This document shows positions 57,805 through 64,000 of a stretch of 64,000 nucleotides of DNA, piece by piece. Under the pieces are notes generated by a model, which saw only the letters and a program-made list of their open reading frames with translations, was not told the origin of the DNA and searched no databases. The position numbers and the translations under genes were made by a program. The stretch covers positions 62,001 through 126,000 of the forward strand of contig NZ_CABFMQ020000076.1 of the NCBI RefSeq assembly GCF_901905185.1. The letters are read 5' to 3'. The first letter of the stretch is position 1. Each line of letters starts with the position of its first letter. The stretch comes from Methylocella tundrae (GTDB lineage Bacteria; Pseudomonadota; Alphaproteobacteria; Rhizobiales; Beijerinckiaceae).

Positions 57805-58578
57805 ATGACCGACCAATCGAACCGAGGAATTTCGCCGACGGCGCTTGTCACCGGAGGCGGCAAGCGGATTGGCTTGCGAATATCGCAGCGCCTCGCGCGC
57901 GCGGGCTATACCGTGATTCTCCATTGCAGCCCCCCGTCGGAAAGCGAGGTCGAGCATGAGGCGGCGGCCATCGCGGCGGAGGGAGGCAAGGCCGCCGCAT
58001 TGAGCGCCGATCTGTCGGACGCGGCGGCGACGGATCGCCTGATCGCGGCGGCGAGCGCGTTGTTCGGGCCGCTGGCGCTCCTCGTCAACAACGCCTCCAT
58101 TTTCGAAGATGATTCCGCCAAAAGCTTCGACGTCGAGCGATTCGACAGGCATTTTGCCGTCAATCTGCGGGCGCCATGCATTTTGGCCCGTGATTTCGCC
58201 GCCCAGGCGCGCGCCGGCGCCGACGCCGCGGTGGTCAACATCGTCGATCAGCGCGTTTTCAACCTGACGCCGGAGTTCTTCTCCTACACCTTGAGCAAGG
58301 CGGCGCTCTGGGCCGCGACCCAGACGATGGCGCAATCCTTCGCGCCGAATGTCCGGGTCAACGCCGTGGGGCCCGGCCCGGTGCTGCCGAACAGCATGGA
58401 GGGAGAGGCAGGCTTCCGGCGCGAGGTGGCGAGCGTGCTCCTGCGCCGCGCCGTCGATCCCGACGACATCGCCGACGCCGTTCTTTATCTGGCGAAAGCG
58501 CGCAATGTCACCGGCCAGATGATTGCGGTGGACGCCGGGCAGCATCTCTCCTGGCGGACGCCCGATATCGTGCTTTAA
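57805..58578 (+). CDS. SDR oxidoreductase of the pteridine reductase (FolM/PTR1) type
   Basis: NADPH-dependent short-chain dehydrogenase, 257 residues. The cofactor motif is T-G-G-G-K-R-I-G, the T-G-x3-R-x-G form of pteridine reductases rather than the common T-G-x3-G-x-G. N-N-A-S, Y-T-L-S-K (catalytic Tyr and Lys) and P-G-P-V-L-P follow. It may reduce a dihydropterin. Its closeness to the Fae homologue suggests methanopterin or folate metabolism, by context only. I start at the ATG at 57805. Confidence 0.78.
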   Translation: MTDQSNRGISPTALVTGGGKRIGLRISQRLARAGYTVILHCSPPSESEVEHEAAAIAAEGGKAAALSADLSDAAATDRLIAAASALFGPLALLVNNASIFEDDSAKSFDVERFDRHFAVNLRAPCILARDFAAQARAGADAAVVNIVDQRVFNLTPEFFSYTLSKAALWAATQTMAQSFAPNVRVNAVGPGPVLPNSMEGEAGFRREVASVLLRRAVDPDDIADAVLYLAKARNVTGQMIAVDAGQHLSWRTPDIVL

Positions 58579-58594
58579 GCGTTTGCGAGGCGAG

Positions 58595-58900
58595 TCAATC
58601 CGCGCTCGGAAGGCGGCGCATCGTGAATTCGATGCGATCATCCGACAATTCGCGCCAGGATTCGATCTCGGTCATATAGGCGGCTTTGGGGAATCTCGCG
58701 AACCATTCGCGGGCTTTGTCGCGGGCCTCGCTGCGCGGCAAGGTAAAGGTCTCGCGCCTCCACGCGCCCATGCGCCGCGACTCGTCGTCGGCTTGCGCGC
58801 GCGAGCGTTTGGCGAGCCGGCGCGCTATGTCCGATGGCCTCTTTTCCTCTGCGCTCACTTCAACGCAACTCCCGAACGCAAGAGTTTCAAACGATCGCAT
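58595..58900 (-). CDS. small conserved Hyphomicrobiales protein, function unknown
   Basis: A 101-residue basic protein with no signal peptide. It reads R-S-F-E-T-L-A-F-G at the start, an Arg/Lys-rich middle, then A-R-E-W-F-A-R-F-P-K-A-A-Y-M-T-E-I-E-S-W-R and a closing I-E-F-T-M-R-R-L-P-S-A-D. The end pattern recurs in uncharacterised rhizobial proteins, as I recall. I use the ATG at 58900; the same frame runs to 59272, but the added part looks non-coding. Confidence 0.6.
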   Translation of the reverse strand: MRSFETLAFGSCVEVSAEEKRPSDIARRLAKRSRAQADDESRRMGAWRRETFTLPRSEARDKAREWFARFPKAAYMTEIESWRELSDDRIEFTMRRLPSAD

Positions 58901-59061
58901 TTTGTTTCCGCGAACCCGCGGCGCCGCATGAAAGCGCGCCGCTCCATCATAGCGCGGAGATAGGCCGGCTAAAACCTTAACGGTGGGTTTAATGGAACAG
59001 TTTGGCCCTCGCGCGCTTGAGAATTGCAACGCGGTTAACAGCGCGCTTCGTTCAGCTTCGC

Positions 59062-60321
59062 TCAGCGGGAGCCTTTGACGACCTCGTCGAGCATTTGCGC
59101 GAGGACGGACGCATCGTCCGGAAATCCCGCCGCGATCCAGCGTGTTTGCAGAAGGTCCAGCGCTTCGCCTATGGCCGGCCCGCGGGCGAAGCCATGCGCG
59201 AGAAGGTCGGCGCCGGAAAAGGGCAGGCGCGGCTCCTGAGTTTCGCGCAAAAAGTGCTTGGCGGGGACCCACTGCGCGAGGTCCGGCGCGCGAATGGCGG
59301 CGAGCATGACGGCGTCCGCCGCGGCCTGCCGCCCGTTGAGAAAAAGCAGCTGGCGCAATTCGTCCTCGCCGGGGGGCGCCTCGCGGGCGTGCAGCGGGAT
59401 CAGGAGGCGGGCCGCGCGCTCAAGGCGCTGCCGCTCGGCGTTCGAGAGGCGAAGGCTTTGTCCAAGGCGATCGGCGTCTTCCGGCAATTCGACGCAAAGC
59501 GCGGCGAGGCGCAGCAGAGGGTCGGGCGGACCGGCGTCCTCGATCGCCGCCATCCGCCGCAGCCGCGCGGGATTCGGCGCGGACGCGATGAGCGGGCCGA
59601 GCAGCCCGGCGTCGCACATCTCCTGCGCCGCCTCGGCTGCGCGCCGCGCGGCAAGCAGCTTCAAAAGCTCCGCCCGCACTCTTTCGCGCGAGAGGCGAGC
59701 GAGCCCCGAGCGCTCGCGCATCGCCGCGACGAGCCCCGCGGGATCAAGCGGGCCTTCGGTGAAATCCGCCGAAAAACGAAAAAAGCGCAGGATGCGCAGA
59801 TAGTCCTCGCGGATGCGCTGCGCCGGTTCGCCGATGAAGCGCAGCCTTCGCGCTCTGATGTCGTCGAGGCCGCCGACATAATCGAAGATCCGGCCGTCCT
59901 TTGCGAGAAATAAAGCGTTGACGGTGAAGTCACGGCGCAGGGCGTCGGCCCTGAAATCGCGGCCGAAGCGCACGGTGGCGCGGCGCCCGTCGGTCTCGAC
60001 GTCTTCGCGAAGGCTTGTCACCTCGAATGTCTCGCCGCCGACGAGCAGCGTGAGCGTGCCATGTTCGACGCCGGTCGGGATGACGCGAATACCGGCCGCG
60101 CTCGCCCGCTCCGCCGTCGTCTCCGGCGCGGCAGTGGTGGCGAGGTCGATTTCATGCACCGGACGGCCGAGCAGCGCATTGCGCACCGCGCCGCCGACGA
60201 GGCGGGTCTCCTCGCCGCCAAAGTCGATGGCTTCGAAGATGCGGTCGAGCGAGGGATTTCTCAGCAGCGCCGCCAGCGCCTCGGATGCGGCCCCGTCGGT
60301 CGGCGGCGCATCCCCATTCAT
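59062..60321 (-). CDS. CCA tRNA nucleotidyltransferase
   Basis: Adds or repairs the 3'-CCA of tRNA. The 419-residue protein has the head-domain motif L-V-G-G-A-V-R-N-A-L-L-G-R with E-I-D-L-A (catalytic Asp), then R-R-D-F-T-V-N-A-L and R-R-L-R-F-I-G-E-P-A-Q-R-I-R-E-D. This is the class II CCA/poly(A)-type. Its ATG overlaps the DUF6111 stop by four bases (ATGA). It is the last gene of a leftward operon starting near 61.9 kb. Confidence 0.93.
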   Translation of the reverse strand: MNGDAPPTDGAASEALAALLRNPSLDRIFEAIDFGGEETRLVGGAVRNALLGRPVHEIDLATTAAPETTAERASAAGIRVIPTGVEHGTLTLLVGGETFEVTSLREDVETDGRRATVRFGRDFRADALRRDFTVNALFLAKDGRIFDYVGGLDDIRARRLRFIGEPAQRIREDYLRILRFFRFSADFTEGPLDPAGLVAAMRERSGLARLSRERVRAELLKLLAARRAAEAAQEMCDAGLLGPLIASAPNPARLRRMAAIEDAGPPDPLLRLAALCVELPEDADRLGQSLRLSNAERQRLERAARLLIPLHAREAPPGEDELRQLLFLNGRQAAADAVMLAAIRAPDLAQWVPAKHFLRETQEPRLPFSGADLLAHGFARGPAIGEALDLLQTRWIAAGFPDDASVLAQMLDEVVKGSR

Positions 60322-60578
60322 TGAATGCGTCCCGGCACGATGCGGCCATTTTCGATATGGGCGGGTATGTACGGACCCTGGCTGCGATCTGCGAAGATGC
60401 CGATGAGGAACACGCCGGCCACGGCGATAACCAGGCCGAGGAGCGCAAGGGTCGAGACGACGCCGTGCGTCCAGTGATCGACTTCGAAAGGATATTTCCG
60501 GCGCAGCGTCAGATAAAGAACATAGGCGATGAAAGGAGACCCGAACAAGAGCGCAGGCTCAAGAAGGACGCGCCACAT
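60318..60578 (-). CDS. DUF6111 small membrane protein
   Basis: An 86-residue protein with two hydrophobic helices (about 5-24 and 40-64) and a conserved-looking tail Q-G-P-Y-I-P-A-H-I-E-N-G-R-I-V-P-G. It fits DUF6111, common in alphaproteobacteria. It sits between the NUDIX and cca genes, overlapping the NUDIX stop as TGATG and the cca start as ATGA. Its function is unknown. Confidence 0.8.
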   Translation of the reverse strand: MWRVLLEPALLFGSPFIAYVLYLTLRRKYPFEVDHWTHGVVSTLALLGLVIAVAGVFLIGIFADRSQGPYIPAHIENGRIVPGRIQ

Positions 60579-61240
60579 CAGGAATAAAGCCTTTCAAAAA
60601 GATTGCGCAGAATGCCGGCGGTAATGCCCCAGATATAGCGCTCGCCGTAAGGCATCGCGTAAAATTGACGGAGCTTGCCGTCGAATTCGCGGGAGTGGAG
60701 CGAATGGTTCGCCGCATCCATGAGGAAAGCAAACGGCGTTTCAAATGCGTCCTCGACCTCGCCGGGATTGAGCCGGAGATCGAAATGCGGCTCCACTCTG
60801 GCGACGACCGGGATGACGCGAAAGCCGGTGCCTGTCACGTAAGGATCAAGGTAGCCGAGCGGCTCGACATGGGCGGGCGGCAGGCCGACTTCCTCCTGCG
60901 CTTCCCGCAAGGCGGCGGCGGCCGGGCTGTCGTCATAGGATTCGATCTTGCCGCCGGGAAAAGCGATCTGGCCGGCATGAACCCGCAGGCCCGCCGCCCG
61001 CTGGGTTAAAAGCACGCGCACTTCTCGCGGATAAGCGACGAGCCCGACGAGCACGGCCGCCGCCCGCGCGCCCGGGGCGAGGGCCAAGGCCGTCGGCTGG
61101 CCGGCCATCACCTCATCGTCCATGACCGGATCGCTGAGCACGAGATCATGACCCGGCGGCTCGATCGTGAAAGTCAGCCGCCCTTTGATATGGGCGAAAA
61201 CGCGCGTCGGAGCGAAGCGCTCGTCGAGAAGGTCGGTCAA
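60578..61240 (-). CDS. NUDIX hydrolase, CoA-pyrophosphatase type
   Basis: A 220-residue hydrolase. The NUDIX box runs from G-G-K-I-E-S through R-E-A-Q-E-E-V-G-L, and the preceding L-T-Q-R-A-A-G-L-R-V-H-A-G-Q-I-A-F-P is the signature of CoA diphosphatases (NUDT7/NudL type). I start at the TTG at 61240, which overlaps the DUF1285 stop (TTGA) and has GAGG upstream; longer in-frame extensions run into that gene. It probably cleaves CoA or its esters. Confidence 0.85.
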   Translation of the reverse strand: MTDLLDERFAPTRVFAHIKGRLTFTIEPPGHDLVLSDPVMDDEVMAGQPTALALAPGARAAAVLVGLVAYPREVRVLLTQRAAGLRVHAGQIAFPGGKIESYDDSPAAAALREAQEEVGLPPAHVEPLGYLDPYVTGTGFRVIPVVARVEPHFDLRLNPGEVEDAFETPFAFLMDAANHSLHSREFDGKLRQFYAMPYGERYIWGITAGILRNLFERLYS

Positions 61241-61869
61241 AGGCTTGCCTCTATGGCGGCGAGCTCCTGCGCGCCGGCCAGCGGGAAGAACGCGCCAGCC
61301 GAGGCTACGCCAAAGCACTGCGCGCCCTCATGCGCCCTGATTTCGCAAAGCGCAACGAGATCCATCAACAAGGCGCGGGCGAGCAGCGCCCAAAGCTCTC
61401 CGCGCACCAGAACGTAAGGCTTGACGCCGCCGGATTCTGTCTCGCGCTCGAAACGCAGGGGATGCTCGGCGTCGGCCGTCACCCAATCGTCGACATTTGT
61501 GCGAAACCGCAGGAGTTGCTCGGGGCCGTCTCCGCTTTTCTCCATTTCCACGGCGATGAAGGGGGCGTCCTCGACGAGGATTCCGACGCGTTCGACCGGC
61601 GTCACCAGCACGTAACGATCGGGGTCTTTGCGCAAAATCGTCGAAAACAGCCGCACCAGCGCCGGCCGCAGGATCGGCGTTCCCTGATAGAACCACGCGC
61701 CGTCGCGCGCGATGCGCATGTCGATGTCGCCGCAAAAGGGCGGATTCCATTGCGCGACCGGAGGAAGCGGCCTCGCCTGGCCGGGCGCGGGAAGCTCCCT
61801 CGCCAGCCTGGCCAATGCCGGAGGATCTTGCCGCTCCGGTTCCCCTTTCGCTTCAATATCCTGCGCCAT
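61237..61869 (-). CDS. DUF1285 protein
   Basis: A 210-residue cytosolic protein. After a Pro/Ala-rich start it reads C-G-D-I-D-M-R-I-A-R-D-G-A-W-F-Y-Q-G-T-P-I, then L-V-T-P-V-E-R-V-G-I-L-V-E-D-A-P-F and P-Y-V-L-V-R-G-E-L-W-A-L. These are typical of DUF1285, for which a structure but no function is known. The ATG at 61869 is preferred; a longer frame to 62427 lies opposite moxR. It is the first gene of the leftward DUF1285-NUDIX-DUF6111-cca operon. Confidence 0.85.
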   Translation of the reverse strand: MAQDIEAKGEPERQDPPALARLARELPAPGQARPLPPVAQWNPPFCGDIDMRIARDGAWFYQGTPILRPALVRLFSTILRKDPDRYVLVTPVERVGILVEDAPFIAVEMEKSGDGPEQLLRFRTNVDDWVTADAEHPLRFERETESGGVKPYVLVRGELWALLARALLMDLVALCEIRAHEGAQCFGVASAGAFFPLAGAQELAAIEASL

Positions 61870-62026
61870 ACATCCTCGCCGCCGCGCCAGCCATGAAAAA
61901 GAGCCAAATCGCGGTGATTGTGAAAATGAACCCCGTCGACAATGCAATCTGGATAGACCACTAATTGCAGAGCGACGAAGCGAAAATATCGTGTCCGCGG
62001 CCGCGGGCTCAAGAAAAAGGGATCCT

Positions 62027-63028
62027 ATGGCAGAAGCAGTGACAGCCTCCTTCGAAGCCGCCATGGAGCGCAGCGCCGAAACCGCGCTGGATCGCATCGC
62101 GGCCGCGCGGGCTGCGATCGAAACGATCATTTTCGGCCAGACCCAGGTGGTGGAAGAAGCTCTGGTGACGCTTCTGTCGGGCGGCCACGGCCTCCTCGTC
62201 GGCGTACCGGGCCTCGCCAAGACCAAGCTCGTCGAGACCCTTGGAATTGTGCTCGGCCTCAATGCGCGCCGCGTGCAATTCACGCCGGATCTCATGCCGG
62301 CGGACATCCTTGGCTCCGAGGTCCTGGAAGAATCGAGCGACCGTCGGCGCAGCTTCCGTTTCGTGCAAGGTCCGATCTTCGCCCAATTGCTGATGGCCGA
62401 CGAGATCAACCGCGCCAGTCCGCGCACCCAGTCGGCCCTGCTTCAGGCGATGCAGGAATATCACGTTTCGGTCGCGGGCGAGCGCCATGACCTGCCGCAG
62501 CCTTTCCATGTTCTGGCGACACAAAATCCGCTCGAGCAGGAGGGCACATATCCGTTGCCGGAAGCTCAGCTCGACCGTTTCCTGATGCAGATCGACGTCG
62601 GCTATCCAGACCGCGCTGCCGAAAGGCGCATTCTGGTCGAAACGACGGGCGCCCCCCAGGCCGAAGCCAGGCATGTGATCAACGCCGAGGAGCTGATGGG
62701 CATTCAGCGGCTGGTGCGACGGCTGCCGATCGGCGACAGCGTCATCGAGGCGATCCTCGACGTCGTGCGCTCGGCGCGTCCGGGCGAAGGCGATCCGGCG
62801 ATCACGCAGCATATCGCCTGGGGGCCGGGTCCACGCGCGGCGCAGGCGCTGATGCTGGCGACCCGGGCGCGCGCCTTGATTGGCGGCCGGCTCTCGCCCT
62901 CGAACGACGATGTCGCGGCGCTCGCCGTGCCGATCCTGAAGCACCGCATGGCGCTGACATTTTCCGCCCGCGCCGAAGGCGAGACGATCACCGATCTCAT
63001 CGCCAAGCTCACGCAACGGCTGCGCTGA
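62027..63028 (+). CDS. MoxR-family AAA+ ATPase
   Basis: Chaperone-like ATPase of 333 residues. Walker A is G-V-P-G-L-A-K-T-K, Walker B L-M-A-D-E-I-N-R-A-S-P-R-T-Q-S-A-L-L-Q, and N-P-L-E-Q-E-G-T-Y-P-L-P-E-A-Q-L-D-R-F is the MoxR-specific segment. Such proteins activate or assemble partner proteins through von Willebrand-type domains; the DUF58 gene downstream is the usual partner. AAAGGGA lies just before the ATG at 62027. Confidence 0.92.
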   Translation: MAEAVTASFEAAMERSAETALDRIAAARAAIETIIFGQTQVVEEALVTLLSGGHGLLVGVPGLAKTKLVETLGIVLGLNARRVQFTPDLMPADILGSEVLEESSDRRRSFRFVQGPIFAQLLMADEINRASPRTQSALLQAMQEYHVSVAGERHDLPQPFHVLATQNPLEQEGTYPLPEAQLDRFLMQIDVGYPDRAAERRILVETTGAPQAEARHVINAEELMGIQRLVRRLPIGDSVIEAILDVVRSARPGEGDPAITQHIAWGPGPRAAQALMLATRARALIGGRLSPSNDDVAALAVPILKHRMALTFSARAEGETITDLIAKLTQRLR

Positions 63029-63030
63029 AC

Positions 63031-63978
63031 ATGGCGGAGGTCCGGCTCCTCGACCGCGATGAAGGCCGCCTCGCCGGCCGCCAGCAGGACGAGGCGCTGT
63101 CTCTGGCGCGCCGTTTTCCGAACCTTGTCGTCGCCGCGCGGGAGGTTGCCGCCAGCGTGCTCCACGGCGTTCACGGACGCCGCCGCGCCGGCGTTGGCGA
63201 ATCCTTCTGGCAGTTCCGGCCCTTCGACGCGGGGGAATCGAAAAATCGCATCGATTGGCGCCGGTCGGCGCGCGACGACAGGCTTTATGTGCGCGAAAGG
63301 GAATGGGAAGCGGCGCATACGGTCGTGGTCTGGATCGACCGCTCGGCCTCGATGCATTTCGTCTCGAAACTGGCGCTGCAGCCGAAAATCGATCGCGCGC
63401 TGGTGCTTGGCCTCGCGACGGCCGATTTATTGATCAGGGGCGGCGAGCGCGTCGGCCTTCTTGGCCTCGTCCGGCCCGTCGCGGCCCGCAATATCGTCGA
63501 GCGCTTCGCGGAAGCTTTGCTCAGCGAGATTTTACAGCGCGGGTCCGATCATGAGGCGGCGGAGCTGCCGGCCTCCGACAGCCTGCCGCGGAATTCGCAG
63601 GCCGTGCTGATCGGGGATTTTCTCAGCGATCCCGCCGCCATCGCCGCGACGATCGAAAAGATCGGCGCACGCGGCGCGCGCGGTCATCTCATCATGATCG
63701 CCGACCCCGTCGAGGAGACATTTCCGTTCTCCGGCCATACTGAATTCATCGATGTCGATTCCCCCGCGCGCCTGCGCGTCGGCGATGCCGAATCCTTGCG
63801 CGTCGATTATATCCGGCGTCTTGAAGCCCATCGCGAGGCGATCCGGACGGCGGCCCGGGCGCGCGGCTGGACCTTGCTGCTGCACCGGACCGACCGGCCT
63901 GCGTCCGAGGCCTTGCTGGCATTGAGGATGCATCTCGACGCCCATTTCCATAACGCCTCCGCGGGTCTGGCCCTTTGA
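63031..63978 (+). CDS. DUF58 protein (vWA-like)
   Basis: A 315-residue protein with the DUF58 core F-R-P-F-D-A-G-E-S-K-N-R-I-D-W-R-R-S-A-R and a metal-ion-dependent-adhesion-like D-R-S-A-S-M segment. It starts 2 bases after moxR. The pair, followed by a further gene, matches the moxR-DUF58-DUF4159 order of alphaproteobacteria. The process it assists is unknown. Confidence 0.88.
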   Translation: MAEVRLLDRDEGRLAGRQQDEALSLARRFPNLVVAAREVAASVLHGVHGRRRAGVGESFWQFRPFDAGESKNRIDWRRSARDDRLYVREREWEAAHTVVVWIDRSASMHFVSKLALQPKIDRALVLGLATADLLIRGGERVGLLGLVRPVAARNIVERFAEALLSEILQRGSDHEAAELPASDSLPRNSQAVLIGDFLSDPAAIAATIEKIGARGARGHLIMIADPVEETFPFSGHTEFIDVDSPARLRVGDAESLRVDYIRRLEAHREAIRTAARARGWTLLLHRTDRPASEALLALRMHLDAHFHNASAGLAL

Positions 63979-64000
63979 TGTTTGGTATTCCGCTCGCTTT
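63978..64000 (+). CDS. start of the next gene (cut by the window end)
   Basis: An ATG at 63978-63980 overlaps the DUF58 stop (TGATG) and begins M-F-G-I-P-L-A. In related clusters the next gene is a large membrane protein with a DUF4159/BatA-like N-terminus that starts similarly. Only seven full codons are inside the window, so this is inference from context. Confidence 0.5.

Noticed and set aside
61712..62026. N-terminal extension of moxR
   Set aside because: The added residues overlap the DUF1285 gene on the other strand, and the MoxR domain begins at the ATG at 62027 with a good ribosome site.

Overview
The window is about 62-63 % GC by eye. It reads as chromosomal DNA of an alphaproteobacterium of the order Hyphomicrobiales (Rhizobiales). 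Support comes from GcrA, the phoR/pstSCAB/phoU/phoB order, the hisS-hisZ-hisG cluster, a Zur-type Fur protein, poly-hydroxybutyrate-type genes and several small Rhizobiales-type proteins of unknown function. A homologue of formaldehyde-activating enzyme and a lanmodulin-like EF-hand protein point to a methylotroph, probably in or near Beijerinckiaceae/Methylocystaceae; that placement is inference. I saw no rRNA, tRNA, CRISPR array, insertion sequence or prophage.

Layout. 0.1-3.1 kb: a Tat-exported metallophosphoesterase, a small conserved protein and a UPF0104 membrane protein. 3.4-9.9 kb: the phosphate regulon, with a three-unit Pho box in front of pstS. 10.2-14.6 kb: gcrA, then the overlapping argD-argF-hslO operon behind a promoter and a leader hairpin. 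14.6-20.4 kb: a 1579-residue DUF4011/SF1 helicase/Vsr-like nuclease/DUF3320 protein (candidate defence gene) and a tandem universal-stress protein. 20.5-28.3 kb: a metal-uptake locus with a Fiu-like TonB receptor, PepSY membrane protein, PiuC-type hydroxylase, ExbB, ExbD, TonB, a lanmodulin-like EF-hand protein and a small secreted protein. 28.7-32.6 kb: transaldolase, L32, MtgA, polyprenyl synthetase and DUF1345. 32.6-37.1 kb: a double-barrel outer-membrane protein with an omptin-like C-terminal half, IspG, an AT-rich foreign-looking ORF and Zur. 37.2-41.7 kb: hydroxybutyrate dehydrogenase, patatin, TspO, a GST-fold isomerase and a DEAD-box helicase. 42.3-50.0 kb: two glycosyltransferases, DUF2076, hisS-hisZ-hisG and an orphan Trypco1-domain protein. 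50.1-53.2 kb: an SbmA/BacA-type ABC exporter (with a possible frameshifted small gene behind it) and an IHF-alpha-like protein. 53.3-55.5 kb: groESL with sigma-70 promoter, CIRCE and terminator. 55.7-58.9 kb: cytochrome b561, a VIT1/CCC1-like transporter, the Fae homologue, a pteridine-reductase-type SDR and a small conserved protein. 59.1-64.0 kb: the leftward DUF1285-NUDIX-DUF6111-cca operon, diverging from moxR-DUF58 and a gene cut by the window end.

Functional themes. The best-defined modules are phosphate sensing and uptake (PhoR/PhoB/PhoU with PstSCAB) and TonB-energised metal uptake. The second carries Irr-box-like palindromes at its receptor and exbB, and ends in a LanM-family protein; this combination is the most interesting part of the window. 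The helicase-nuclease, the omptin-like fusion and the Fae homologue that lacks the usual His follow in interest.
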